The notes beneath the pieces are model-generated. The model did no database searches, was not told where the DNA came from, and saw nothing but the letters and a program-made list of their open reading frames with translations. Made by a program: the position numbers and the translations under genes. Positions 43,538-54,870 of a DNA stretch of 64,000 bases are shown here, one piece after another. The DNA is taken from assembly GCF_036850765.1 (NCBI RefSeq), contig NC_089491.1:88506740-88570739 (forward strand). Direction: 5' to 3'. The DNA is from Saccopteryx bilineata (lineage: Eukaryota; Chordata; Mammalia; Chiroptera; Emballonuridae). The first letter of the stretch is position 1; each line of letters opens with the position of its first letter.

Positions 43538-43660
43538 TTTGTTTCCCACATTTCATCTTGAAAACCCATTGTTTCATATGTTTTGTTTGGATTTTAGTTG
43601 TTTCAGGCAACAGAGTAAATGGAGTCCCTGTCACTCCATTTGGCCAGAAGTGGAAGGTCT
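43538..43660 (-). repeat. Old L1M 3'UTR (antisense), right part
   Basis: The text 'gtttggattttagttgtttcagg..gagtaaatggagtccctgtcactccatttggccagaag' is the antisense terminal L1M block and continues the fragment that ends at 42414. Confidence 0.7.
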
Positions 43661-44697
43661 TTTTTCATACATACTGAATATTCTTATCTGAGTTCATTGA
43701 CTCGATATTATGTTTTATCCATCCACATTGTTGCAAGTATCAGTAGATTTGTTTTGTTTTGTTTTGTCCTTTAGTATTTCCACCAATAACACTTTAATAT
43801 TGCTACTGAAATTAATAATTACCCTCAAAGACTTTTATAAGAATGATTTGGTTCAAGTGCATTATATACTAAAGTGCTTTAAAAATAGAAATTTTAACAC
43901 AGAAAACAAATGTTTCCTGATTTTTTAACAAAAAAAGCAAGAATTTGGTCTGTGCCCTGTGTAAATAATTGCATTTCTCACAGAAGGCTTCAATGAGTGA
44001 CATATATACCATACTAGAAAATATTTTAAGACAATGATCTCTCTCTCCTCTCTGAAAAATAAATCAATAAATAAAACATTATGCTAGGTTTTGAATATCT
44101 TTTAAGCTCAGAGACATATTCAGTAGGCAACAACAGGGTGATTTTTGGTGGTATGATTGTGTTTCAAAAAGCACCAAAAGTAGAGTTTATGCATTTTCCT
44201 TTTTGGATATAATTTTCATTGTATTAATGAGGTAAAAAAATCCATGTCTATAAAAGATGGGTGTGTTCTGATAATATGGTTATAATAACATTGAACTCAG
44301 TAAAGATAAAAATGCTGCAGGAATCTATTCTACAAATGTACATTCGATTTCTCTTGATGCTTTGAGGGCTTTTTTTTCTTAATTTAAGTGCCTGAACATT
44401 AAATATTCAAATACAGATAGTATAGTGTCATCAGTTTGAAGACAAACTACACTCATGTTAAAGTATTTTTAGAAAATTTCACTTGATTTAATGTATTTCA
44501 TAAAAACAAACATATTAGCTATTAGCTTTTCTGGTCAGAGAGTGCCCTTCAAGATTTTCAAAGGCACTGGTTTTCTAAAAGAAATATACTGTTTACCGAC
44601 CACTGTTAGCTCTTCTAATGGCAGCAGTGTGGATAAGCTATATAGATATTTATCTATTTATTATTTAATTAGTTAGTTAGTTATTTTGAGAGAAAGA
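43661..44697. other. No gene recognised
   Basis: AT-rich DNA without a named repeat. A TTAG run lies at 44667-44683. Confidence 0.4.
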
Positions 44698-44925
44698 GTG
44701 GTGGTTAATTAGTGACAATGGAATTAGACTGCTTCTGCCACTTGTTAGCTAAGTAACATTGGGAAACTTACTCAACCTCTGAGTTTTTTTCCCATCTGTG
44801 ACAACAGTAGCCCTATAATATACTAGCAAGAAGATTAAAATTCTGCATATAGTAAAAAGGCTTTTGCTACCATGCATAGCACATAGAGCTCATCATTGAC
44901 TGTCGTTGTTATCATTAGTAAACTT
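44698..44925 (+). repeat. MIR SINE
   Basis: 'ttagactgcttctgccacttgttagctaagtaacattgggaaacttactcaacctctgag', then 'ccatctgtgacaacagtag' and 'catgcatagcacatag' are in MIR order. Confidence 0.85.
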
Positions 44926-45139
44926 GATATTTTCATGGGTCCTTTTAGAATTGCTGTCCAACAACTGTGCCCAAGAAGTGGATCTCACTGATTCTCAAGT
45001 AGTTACAGCTGCACACCCACTAATCTAACATATGGACTACTTATAGTGATTTCCTTCAGATGAAATGTCCCTGCTTCTAAACTTTGTATATTGCTTTGTG
45101 GCTTCTTTGATGTCCTACTTGCCTTGTTTTGCTTAGTTT

Positions 45140-45400
45140 CTTGATTGTTCTCACACTGTAGTGATTGGAAAAGCAAATTCTGGAATCTTCTGGAATTCAA
45201 TGGCCTGAATTTATTCTGCATCTGTATCTGTAGGATTTGGGTAAGTTAGTTACTTAACCTGTCTAAGTCTGTCTTCCCATCTGTAAAATGGAGTTAATAA
45301 AAGTATCATGGTGGGTTACTGTGAAGATGAAACTTTGCAGGTAGTAGGGACTTGAGCACAAAGAAGGCACTCAGTAAGCACTCATTCAATATTACCTTCT
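45140..45400 (+). repeat. MIR SINE
   Basis: The core 'gggtaagttagttacttaacctgtctaagtctgtcttcccatctgtaaaatggagttaataa' at 45239-45300 and the end 'gagcacaaagaaggcactcagtaagca' are typical MIR. Confidence 0.9.
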
Positions 45401-45566
45401 ATATATACTTAGTTAAAGCTCTATGTTATAGATACAGACAGGATTGTTTCCAGGTGTCTATTATCTGCTAATAACAGGCATATCCTCTCCTTACAGGTCA
45501 TAGAAACAGAGGTCCATTAACCAAGAGAAGATGGCTTAAGGGGTCAGTTGCTCTTTGTTACATTAT

Positions 45567-45971
45567 TGCAGAAACAAAGGAAGAGACTCCCAGAGGACAA
45601 AGACGCTCAGACAATATCCTGAAGGAAGAGGATGTATTAGCTGACGAAGCAGTGTGGCTTTCTAGGCATCACAGCACGAGCTCCCGAAGTTAGCTTTTCT
45701 GAGTCTTCTATACCTTTACAGCTTTAGCTTGCATGTTAAAATTGCCTAATTTCTTTGACTTTTTTGTCTGCAGGCCTATGTGACTTTCATATCTCTGGGA
45801 GGAGAGTGGGTATGAGAGGTGGTTCAAACCATTTGTCCTTGACTATTCATATATCCCGTTTTCCTTGCCTGTGTTGCAAGTTATTTCAGGGAGCTGATAA
45901 AGGAACTGCACAGCTGTAGATTGTTACTTTTCAAACTAACTCAGTCAGCCCTTTGAGCCCTTCCTCCCTCA
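45567..45971 (-). repeat. 3' LTR of the class I ERV
   Basis: Minus-strand start TGAGGGAGGAAGGGC at 45971, right after the polypurine tract; end TTTCTGCA at 45567. It aligns along its length with 53059-53439. It carries an extra segment of roughly 25 bp around 45760-45790 (plus 'tttgtctgcaggcctatgtgac'), which is absent or shorter in the other LTR. Confidence 0.93.
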
Positions 45972-45983
45972 TTCCCCCCCTTT
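45972..45983 (-). promoter_or_regulatory. Polypurine tract of the ERV
   Basis: The minus strand reads AAAGGGGGGGAA directly before the 3'LTR. Retroviruses prime plus-strand DNA synthesis from such a purine run at exactly this place. Confidence 0.9.
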
Positions 45984-46059
45984 GAGACTCCAGAAGTCTC
46001 TTTCACATTGGAGTCTCACTTTCTTCATTCAGATTTTGAGTGAGAGCTTGGTAGTGGTG

Positions 46060-47990
46060 GGTAAAATATATATGTGCCACAGCTCGTTGTTGTACTATGG
46101 TTTCTATCATGCACTTGAGGCTGCTTACTAATAGCGGCAACAACCATAGCCTAGTAAGTAAATCCCTAGGAGTAGCAAAACTACTTCAATCAGGGTTTTG
46201 AACCCCTCTAAAGTTGAGAAATATCCCCTAAAAAGGCTATCAGTGTTCAATCTATGCCATTCTTGCACTGGCACATGTGCTAATTTTGTCATCTTTTCTA
46301 TGAGATCCTCAACTACCTGGCCCCAGTCATCTATTTTTAGGCACCAATTAGTAAGATTAAATTTCCTGCACATTTTTCCTTCTGCCACCAACAGAGAGTC
46401 TAATGCCAACCTGTTTTGATAGATGGCATTTTGCATTTGGGTTTCTTGACACACAAAGAGAGTCAGGGCCCTCCCTGTTTCATTGGTAATAATTTCTAAG
46501 ACTGCTTGTAATCAGATAATCCAGTTTAGCATGTAAATGGGGGTACAGTATCCCCAAGATCTATCTTCTGCTCAGGTGGCGGGCCCAAAGCATTGGATTA
46601 TCTATTCTGGGAACCACTCATTATCTTTCCATTCTCCTATCTGGAGTTCTCTCTTTGCTTTGTACAAGCAAAGCAAGTAGCAAAGCAACTCTCCTATTCT
46701 TTGAGCAGGAGGAAGAAGGAAGGTTTTATCATCTCAATTATACAGCTTCCTTTCTCATTTCTGGAGAGGCAACATAGGCCCAGTTCCTACAGATCTAACA
46801 GAGCCCGTTTGGTGCTACCCAGTCTCAGGCTTGGCCAGGAATGTTCCAGGCCTCAGCCAATTCTGGAAACCTTGCCAATGATTTCTTTTCTGTTTGGTTT
46901 CCCTACTACATACTCTTGTCAGAGGATGTATTATATATAATACTGCTGACTGAGACAAGTCAATTTACTAACTGATTCAGTATAGCTTCCCCCTCCTCTG
47001 GATAAGCAGTACTGTCCTATAATTGTATGTTTTAGGATCTACTGACTGTCATCGGCAATTTGAGGGGCCATGGTATTTGGCAAAGCCTTGGTAGGGACCA
47101 GTTCCTTGGTTTCCCATGGCCATTGATCCCCTATCAGAGTACCCTCACACACATAACAGGTGGTGACATTCAGGAAATGAGATATTCCTTCTACTAATCT
47201 GTGGAATAAGTTTTTAGTAGATTGGGGTGGTGAAGTCAGGGCTTGGTTGCCTCTTCATAGAAAGATCTGTAGACTTGAAAGGTGCAAGTTGGGTAGATCT
47301 GTACCTAGCCCCAGATAATAATCATAATATAGAGGTTTAACCTGTTCTATTAATGCTAAGTGTTAACACTACCCCAGCGTTCCAGAGGAGGTCCAGAGGA
47401 TTGGTAATAACTAGTTCTAAGGAATTGTGGTCATGGGTTGTGCTGACAGATACACCTCCCTTTTCTTAGAGCTATCTCTTTCCCAGGTAGCCTATAAGAT
47501 ATGACCAATATGTGATGCTGGTTGTACAGGGTAACTATGTGTGCATATATACTTTCCTTCTACTATGTAGCTTTTCTACCAGCTGAAGGACCCACACCCC
47601 CTGGCTGAATGACTTATAGCTGCACATGTATCAAGCCTTAGTGTAACCTGACCAGGGCTCCCCTTGACCCTGGTTTGGGCTATTGTTGGTTCATTTATCT
47701 ATTTTCCCTACCATGCTACTGCCACTTTTACTTCAAACAATATTGAGGGGTCTGTAGAGTTGTAACAGACATAGGGTTGGTTATTTCCGGGGTCACACAC
47801 TGAATATTGGGTCTGATTATATGTATAGGTCTTTTTTTGTGTTCCTTTGCATTCATAGAAAGTGTAGAATAGCAGAGTGGTAAAAACTCTCTGTCCCTTT
47901 TTGGTGACATGGACACATAATTCACAGTCCTCTGCCAGTATTTCCCTCCTTCCTCACAGTCCAATTATAAGGGGCCCCACAACGAGATCC
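46060..47990 (-). pseudogene. env: env relic of the class I ERV
   Basis: The surface-subunit part is recognisable at about 46560-47990 only as scattered frames; for example 47728-47964, and a shifted frame there with several Cys and N-x-T-like motifs. The transmembrane subunit is clear at 46128-46454: a '[10 protein letters not shown]' heptad/immunosuppressive-type region, then '[10 protein letters not shown]' where the family has a Cys-rich disulfide motif, then 'LAHVPVQEW'. A hydrophobic membrane anchor follows (about '[18 protein letters not shown]'). One Cys of the usual pair appears as Trp. There is no continuous frame from a signal peptide to the TM end, so no functional envelope is encoded. 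The resemblance is to class I ERV envelopes of the ERV3/R-like kind. Confidence 0.9.
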
Positions 47991-48399
47991 CTCAGGTTTG
48001 GGTTGTACTTTGACCAGCCAGCTCCCAATGTGTGGCTGGAGTAGGGCATGTCATCTTCTTTGATGTCAGCTTACAAGGGTAGGCAAGGTCTGTCTCTGCT
48101 GTCCATGAGGGTGCCTCTGTAGGGGCCACAGGCTTCAGCCAGCTGTGGTGAATCCAGGCAGGTATGCCTTCTATTTTGTCATCTGTAGGAGTGGTCAGGA
48201 TTATGGTATAGGGTCCCTTACACTTGGGCTGGAGGGGAGCTGGATTTCAATCTTTGACCCACATTTAATCTCCTGGGAAAAAGGAATGAACAGGAGCAAA
48301 CAGACTGATCAGAGCCCTTTCCAACACCAAGTTGGAAATGGTGGTGGCCACTCTGCCTAGAGCTTCTAACTGCCAGTGTAGCTCTGTCTCTCCTAGCTT

Positions 48400-49150
48400 T
48401 TGGGGGTTCCCTGGCAACCTACATAATATTGGGGGAGGCCTACTGTATAAAACTTCATAGGTGAGTATTCGGTGTTTTTGGATGGGGTACACAGGATTTT
48501 AAACAATATTAAAGGTAGGACTTGCACCTATTTAAGACCTATTTCCTGACATAATTTGCCAAGCTTTAACTTTAGAGTCCTATACATGCATTCTACCATC
48601 CCCAAACTCTGCAGCCTGTATGCCACATGAAGCTTCCAAGTGATGCCAAGGCTTAAGCTGTCTCTTCCACTACCTTAGCCACAAAGGCAGGGCCATTGTC
48701 AGGGCCTATTCAAAGTGGCAGTCCAAACCTTGGAATAACTTCTCTAAGCAATGCCCTTGTTACTTCCCTGACCTTCTCAGTCTGGGTAGGGTAGGCTTCT
48801 ACCCATCCTGAGTAGGTACATATTAGCACCTGTAAGTATGGTCGCTTTGGGGTATCTCAGTGAAATCCACCTGCACATCTTCAAAGGGGACTGCCCCAAA
48901 AGACTGGATACCAGGGGGCACTAAGGGTCCTTGTTTTACATTGTTCTGTTGGAAGATTGGGCAGCACGGACTGACTTCCTTGGCCAGTTTCTAGAAGAGG
49001 GGTGTAGAAATATCTATCTAGCAGCTTTTCTGTCTTTTCTTGTCCTAAATGAGTAGCAGGATGCAGATACAGGACTACTGCTAGTCCTAAAAAGTGGGGA
49101 ACTACAACTCTATCATCTGGCAGTTGCATCCAGCTATCCTTTAGATCTCT
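48400..49150 (-). pseudogene. pol: Integrase region of pol (class I ERV), broken
   Basis: The N-terminal zinc-binding region is seen in the frame 48881-49129: 'HPATHLGQEKTEKLLDRYF', where the two His of the HHCC module fall. The two Cys are displaced by a frameshift. The catalytic core follows in other frames, with pieces like 'VEAYPTQTEKVREVTRALL' and 'GPDNGPAFVAKVVEE', the second Asp region of the DDE core, at about 48680-48820. Stops interrupt it repeatedly. Integrase inserts viral DNA. This copy cannot. Confidence 0.88.
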
Positions 49151-49379
49151 TGCCCCTTCTTTTTCTATCTACCTTCTCTCTCCTTCAGAGTATCTGGACA
49201 CAAGGTCCAGGGCCCACAGGATGACAGGGGCCATGGTGGCCCTGTGCTAGAGCAGAGTAGAGACCCTCTTAGCCTCAGCATCAGCTTTGGCATTTTTTTG
49301 TGCTTCTATTGTTCCCCCCTTCTGATGTCTTCAACAGTGAATTACTGCTTCCAGCAGCTGGAGAATTTCTCCTGGGTAT

Positions 49380-50178
49380 TTAAGATCTTTTCTTTCTGCA
49401 GTCAGGAACCCTCTTTCTTTGTATATTGCTCCACGTACAAGGAAAAATTGGAGTCAGTAAAGACGTTTGCTCTTTCCCTTCACTGAGCTCTAAGGCTCAA
49501 ATCAGGGCAATCAGTTTTGCTCATTGGGCAGAGGTGCCTTGGGGTAGAGGCTGCACCTCTGCTGTCTCTGTTCTTACTACTACATACCCTGCTTGCCTCT
49601 CTCCCTTGAGTTGAAGAAGCTGCTTCCATCTACATACAGCTCCTAGTCTGGGTCTCTCAGGGGCTGGTCTAGCAAGTCCAGCTGCCTTGAATACACTGAA
49701 TCAAGCACCTCCAAGCAATTATGCCGTGGTCCTCCCTCTTGCCCCAGGAGTAGCGTGGCTGAATTTAAAGTGGTACACACCTCTATTACCAGCCTTGGGT
49801 TTTCATATAAGCAGCTCTGGTATTTAGTGAGGTTGGCGTTGATGAGCCAATGGTGTCCTTTGGCATTCTTCAGAGTTACTACAGCTGTGGTGCCCACACC
49901 TTTAGGTCTTGCCCCAAAGTTAATTTGTCTGCCTCTTGTACTAACATAGCTGTAGCTGCCAATACTCTCAGGCACAGGGGACAGCCTTTAGAGACCCTAC
50001 TGATTGTTTGGAAAGGTAGGCAACCAGTCTAGGCTATGACCCTAGATCCTGGGTTAACACCACTACCACCATCTTGCATCTTTCTGAGATGTGCAGCACA
50101 AAAGATTTTGCTAGGTCAGAAAGGTCTAGTAATGGAGCAACATATAATTTCTTTTTGAGAGTCTGAAAAGCACAATCC
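49380..50178 (-). pseudogene. pol: RT connection and RNase H region of pol, broken
   Basis: The frame 49643-49975 covers the connection domain ('KNAKGHHWLINANLTKYQ', 'VIEVCTTLNSATLLL', 'HNCLEVLDSVYSRQ'). The RNase H start 'LYVDGSSF', with its first catalytic Asp, follows at about 49615-49640, then 'GYVVVRTE' and 'AKLIALI'. Internal stops separate the pieces (for example the one just before 'ELYVDGSS'). Confidence 0.88.
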
Positions 50179-51000
50179 TATTCAGGTGCCCACTCTATGG
50201 GTTCCCTTTCTCCCCTCTTTGTGACCTCATAGAGAGGTTTTGCCAGTACTGCAAAATTGGGGATCCAAAAACAGCAGAATCCTACTGCACCCAGGAACTT
50301 TCTGACCTGTCTCTTAGAGGTGGGGATCAAGATATTTTGAATAACTTGCTTCCACTCCACCCCTAGCCTTCTCTCCCCCTGCTGGAGAATGAATCTCAAG
50401 TACTTTACTTGCCTCTGAAATATTTGGGCCTTTTTCTTGGAGTCCTTATATCTATTTTTCTCTAGATGGCATAAGAGCTTGTCCGTTCCTCGGGCACACC
50501 CTTGGAGAGTCTCATGGCCCAGCAACAAGTCTTCTACATACTGAAGGAGGATGCATCCAATGTCCTGTGCAGGAAATTGCTGAATGTCATGAGCAAGGGC
50601 CTCCCCAAAGATAGTAGGGGAGTTCTTGAACTCTTGTGGAAGCTAGGTTCAGGTGTGTTGCACCTTTCCTCCTATAGACGGGTCTTCCCACTGGAAGGAA
50701 AACAGCTTATGGCTCTCTGGAGCTAGTCTTATACTGAAGAAGGTATGTTTTAAATCCAAGCAAGTGAACCAGGAGGCTTGGGCAGGAAGGAGGCTTAGGA
50801 GCATGTAGGGGTTTGGTTCTGTCAGATGTAGAGTTACTGTTGCCTGATTTACTGCCCTCAAGTCTTCTACCAGTTTGTAGCCATTCATGCCTGGCTTCCT
50901 AATAGGAAGCAAGGGAGTGTTCCAGGGAGACTGGCATGGGGTGATAATGCCATGCTCCTTGAGCCTCTGCAAATCACCTAGCCTTCCAAGGCCTCTCTTC
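50179..51000 (-). pseudogene. pol: Reverse transcriptase domain of pol, broken, catalytic box altered
   Basis: Frame 50649-50972 holds the fingers/palm start: 'HGIITPCQSPWNTPLLPIRK', 'LVEDLRAVNQATVTLH', 'ASWFTCLDLKHTFFSIRLAP', with the first catalytic Asp in 'CLDLKHTFF'. The catalytic Y-x-D-D box reads Y-V-E-D (50529-50540), so one of the two essential Asp is changed. Frame 50178-50528 continues with the thumb ('LLGHETLQGCARGTDKLLCH', 'VRKFLGAVGFCCFW', 'LAKPLYEVTK'). Frameshifts join the two parts. Confidence 0.93.
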
Positions 51001-51039
51001 TAACAGGCAGGGCCCCAGGTCTTAACTCTATCCACACCA

Positions 51040-51475
51040 GCACTTGACCATTGCTAGCCCAGAAGGATTGTCCTCAATCCAGACTCTAAGCCATTCTCTG
51101 ACTTATCTTTTAACTGGGCATATTCCCAGGTTTGGTGGCAAAAATCCTCTACTCTTCCTCTCTGGGAACTGTTAGGGTTAAAATAAGCCTAAGCTCTGGC
51201 ACCTGCAGGTCTAGCTGGCCCCTGTCAGCAAAAGATACAGTAGCCCTTAATTTGCTCAGCAGATTGCATCCCAGCAGGAGCAGTGGGCAGTCGGGCATAT
51301 AGAGGAACTGGTGCATTACTCATGACCTCCTAAGGTAGACTTGTGGGGCTGGCAGAACGCCTGTTCTGCCTGTGCTCCAGTGGCCCCTATAATGTTCACA
51401 TTTTTGGAGGATAGCAGCGCTACCAGCTGAGTCACCATATCAATTAGGAAGTCTATCTGTTGCCCCACCACCACC
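51040..51475 (-). pseudogene. pro: Retroviral protease region, active site lost
   Basis: The minus strand shows 'IDFLIDM' at about 51435-51455, where the D-T/S-G-A active site should stand; Thr-Gly-Ala is gone. 'NIIGATG', 'EQAFCQPHKSTLGGHE' and, after a frameshift, 'QFLYMPDCPLLLLGCNLLSKL' follow. These are the standard gamma-type protease landmarks before the RT. Confidence 0.85.
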
Positions 51476-52950
51476 ATCATACAGACCATGACTTATCAGG
51501 GACTCCTGAGTCCAGTTGACCTCAGTCAAACAGAGAATCTCCTGCCATGTTGAACAGTGTGCCTTCCTCCTTGGAGGTGGCTGGCAAGATTGTCTCCTCC
51601 TTGTCCCAGTTGGGACACTTGTTCTTCTAATGACCAGTTTCCCAACAGATAGCACACTGATCACATCACAAGGGCAGGCCTGCCTGACTGTTTTTTCTTC
51701 CCTTCACCTGCCTTTTTCCCCTGTTGGAATGGGGGGGGGTGATTCCCTTTGCCCCTCTGGCTGAGGGCAGCAGCTATAAGGTTGGCCTTCTTTTTCACTT
51801 GGTGGTCCTCTTCCTCTCTGTTTGCAGCCTCTCTGTTAACATGAACCTTATTGGTTACTTCTAGATGCTGAGAGGTATTCATTCCTGCAAAGCCTTCTAG
51901 CTTTTGGAGCTTTTTGTTTATGACTCTTGCACTCTGGCTGACAAAAGCCATATTAACCCTCCTCTGGTTTTCTGGACTTTCTAGATCAAAAGGAGTAAAA
52001 TTCCCGTAGGCCTCACATAACCTCTCATAAAAATCACCCAGATTCTCAGCTTTCCTTTGCAGAGACTCAGCTACTTTGTTAATGTTAGTGGCTCTCAGGC
52101 CTCTCTTTTGTATACCTTAAAGGAGGGCCTCCCTGTATTCCTTGAGCTGCCACAGGCCCTCTCTGTCATTTGGGTCCCATTTAGGATCTTCTCCTGGCAA
52201 CTAGGCCTGTACATGCTCCCAGGGGTTCTGATGTTCCTCAGGGGCATTTTCTTCTAGTCACTTAGTCACCACCTGGCTTACTCTGCGTCTCTCCTCTGTG
52301 TTGAACAGAGTGAGAAGTAACTAATGGCAATCCACCCACATATGATTGTGAGTTTGAAATATGGATTGCATGAGGTCTTTCAAGGCCTGAGGCTTTTCTG
52401 TATAAGAGGAAATATGGTGCTTCCAATTGAGATCAGTCATGCTACATGAAGAGACTGGGGAAAGATAAGGTAAATTTGGAGGGGATGCCACTCACTTCAT
52501 CCATCATCAGCCACTCCCCTTGCAGAGATATTAGACCCTCTTGGCTTATGGCAGGCTGATACCAAGCATCAGCATGCAATTCTGCCTCTTAGCCAGACGA
52601 GGTGCCCTACAGAACCATGGTTTGGGACTTAACACTTGCTTTGACCTTGTGAGAGAGAGTCGACGCCCTCTCCCATTGTCTATCTCATTCACTCTGTACT
52701 CACTCGCTTTCACACAACTTCCCACCACTTGTGGAGGGTGATCAGTCACTACTCCAGAGGGTGATCAGGCCTCCCTTCTGCCCAATGGGGCAGGACCTCA
52801 GCTAGCTACCTTTGCCCTGTATGCTTAACTGTGCCTCAGACACACCTCCGTTCCTCTGTTGTCTGATCCTTGCTGGTACGAACAGAGGGGGACCTCCCCT
52901 CCATCCTGTGAAGGCAACCACACAGGGAAATCCCCAGCATGGACTCAGCG
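51476..52950 (-). pseudogene. gag: gag relic of the class I ERV
   Basis: The capsid C-terminal part with its major-homology-type region is clear at about 51955-52260: 'WEHVQA', 'GLWQLKEYREALLKGIQKRG', 'NLGDFYERLCEAYGNFTPFD'. The frame 51661-51951 continues to the basic linker. The nucleocapsid zinc knuckle follows at about 51600-51665 as C-x2-C-x4-H then C. A stop (TAG) directly follows the His, where one residue of the knuckle belongs. Upstream matrix sequence down from 52950 is present but poorly readable. Confidence 0.88.
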
Positions 52951-53030
52951 GGTAGCATCTACTGGGTGGCCTGGGGACTCCCCAGTGGAGGTGCCGGAAG
53001 TCCGCTAATTGTGGACATCATTATCCCTGC

Positions 53031-53048
53031 TTCCCAGCCAATGCACCA
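53031..53048 (-). promoter_or_regulatory. Primer binding site, tRNA-Gly type
   Basis: The minus strand reads TGGTGCATTGGCTGGGAA, ten bases inside the 5'LTR. The 3' end of tRNA-Gly(GCC), ..CCGGCCAATGCACCA, predicts TGGTGCATTGGCCGGGAA, one mismatch. This would class the element as an ERV-G-type by primer. Confidence 0.88.
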
Positions 53049-53058
53049 GAAACTCTGT

Positions 53059-53439
53059 TGCAGGAACAAAGGCAGCAGCTGCCAGAGAACAAAGATGCTC
53101 AGACAACGTTCTGGGGGAAAAGGACTTATTAGCTGACAAAGCAGCATTACCTTCTATGTATCACAACATGAGCTCCCCAAAGTTAGCTTTTCTGAGTCTT
53201 ATATACCTTTACAGCTTTAGCTTGCACATGAAAATCGCCTGATTTCTTTGACTTTCTAGTCTCTGGGAGGGAAGGGGATATGAGAGGCAGCTTGAACCAT
53301 TTGCTCTTGACTGTTCACGTATCCCGTTTTCCTTGTCTATGTTGCAAGTTACTTCAGGGAACTGATAAAGAAGCTGCAGAACTGTGGTTAGTTACTTTTC
53401 AAACTAACTCAGTCAGCCCTTTAAGCCCTTCCTCCCTCA
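53059..53439 (-). repeat. 5' LTR of the class I ERV
   Basis: Minus-strand start TGAGGGAGGAAGGGC at 53439, end GTTCCTGCA at 53059. The primer site follows after ten bases. On the minus strand 'gtaaaggtatataagactcag' (TATA-like) lies at about 53190-53215, in the promoter position, and the same block is present in the 3'LTR. Confidence 0.93.
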
Positions 53440-53442
53440 ACA

Positions 53443-54870
53443 TCTCACCATATCCTGGTCCTTAGTCTTTTATGAATACAATCTCCTTCTCCAATAATGT
53501 CTTTCTCCGGTTTATATAGATGTATTTAGCTATAAATTTAGGTATAAAAATCTTCATGTGTATTTGAAGATCTATATGGTGATGATGGGAAAATAACCTG
53601 ACACTTAGATGAACCAGGTCTGTCCTGAAATGGTGGCTAAACTTAAAAGTTCAATCAATAGCAATCCTGAGGCCAGTCTTTCTTTGTAGAGATACACAAA
53701 TCATTCAGAATGTCTTTCTAGCAGGCAACTTCAAAGAAAAGTGGATTGGTTTGATGTCATTAACAATCCAAACCAATTTATAAAAATTCCAGGGCCTGAG
53801 TCTGGATCCTCTGCTGAGAAATAGCTTTGGTGTTTTAAAATTGGTTTTGTCAGAGGGTGATGAGAAAGCTCTTGTGGGATCCTCTAGCCCTATTTTTGGT
53901 ATTTCCTTAATCTTTATGCGTGTCCCTAGATCCATTATTCTCTTCCAGTATAATCATGTGGTCAACTTTAGTCTTAAGTTTATAAATATTCAGAGTGTCC
54001 TAAAGGGGGAATGTGACCTCTAATTCTCACCTCCTGACCCTATGTGGTTCTAGCTTTTGGATAGCAGAATTATAGGTGGACCTTCTTGGATAAATTTGCT
54101 TTATTCTTCCCTATTGCTCACATTACTCTCCCTCTCCTTTTATATAAGAGGACTTGTGGGAAAAGAATTGAAAACTCAGAGAGCATAGGTGAGCTCTCCA
54201 ACTCTGCCAAAGAACTTGTACATCCAAGGGCTCTCTTCACCACTCCAGGTCGCTGCCTGCTACTCCTTTATCTCTATCCGGGACTCCATTAGACTTGGGG
54301 TAGATTGCCATCCCTGGGACTGTATGAACTTCCCTCTTTGCTTGTTTTTTCCCTCTTAACTACCACACTCTTTCACCCTATCTGCACAGTTTAATTTAGA
54401 TTCTGTTTTCTCACTCTTGGCCAAATTATCATGCACCCCATGGAGATAAGTGATGTGTATGTGTTTATAATTTTTAAAGAATTCTCAAACTTTTAATAAA
54501 AATAAGTCATGTGAATATTATATTTATTATTTGGGAGACAAATTGGAAAAGAAATAAGGGCTGGAATGTTTGCCTTTGTAAACTCAATTGTTGAAACTAT
54601 TATAAGGGCATTTCCAAGAATTTCCTGGATGCATAGGTGGAAGGTGTGTGTTGTCTGAGACAAATCAGGGCACAGGATAAGATGGCACATGGGGGAATAA
54701 AAAAAAATTACCCAGTCACTCATCTTAATTCCACTGTTTGTGAAATTGACTTTGCCTGTTTGGGAAAGAAAGTATCTGTTCAACCATTTTGCTCCCGGCC
54801 ACCCCATATGTTCTATCCTGCACTCCACTTCCCTAAATGGCCAGAGATCCACTTAGCATTCTTGGCAATT
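53443..54870. other. No gene recognised
   Basis: No domain in the short frames. The right flank of the ERV gives no hint of a host gene. Confidence 0.4.

Larger units (their letters stand above)
45567..53439 (-). mobile_element. Class I (gammaretrovirus-like) endogenous retrovirus, two LTRs, coding-dead
   Basis: A complete proviral layout of about 7.9 kb on the minus strand: 5'LTR, tRNA-Gly-type primer site, gag, protease, reverse transcriptase, RNase H, integrase, env, polypurine tract, 3'LTR. Protein similarity is to class I (gammaretrovirus-like) families throughout, with gag and pol apparently in a gamma-type arrangement. Every gene has stops, frameshifts or altered key residues, so no protein can be made whole. 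The two LTRs differ at an estimated 10-20 percent of positions plus indels (my estimate by eye), so it is an old insertion. The outer four bases (ttat at 45563-45566, acat at 53440-53443) agree at only two positions, so the target duplication has decayed or the borders differ by a base or two. Confidence 0.95.

Noticed and set aside
16741..43542. CRISPR-like or satellite array, suggested by many similar blocks in 16-43 kb
   Set aside because: The blocks are 0.4-0.7 kb solo LTRs in both orientations with their own target duplications, not regularly spaced short repeats.
45972..45983. Intact, expressible ERV
   Set aside because: Although the provirus is structurally complete, protease, RT, gag and env are each interrupted or altered, and the LTRs have diverged.
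54493..54852. 119-codon minus-strand frame in the ERV's right flank
   Set aside because: No recognisable family. The opposite strand is also open over part of it, which suggests chance.
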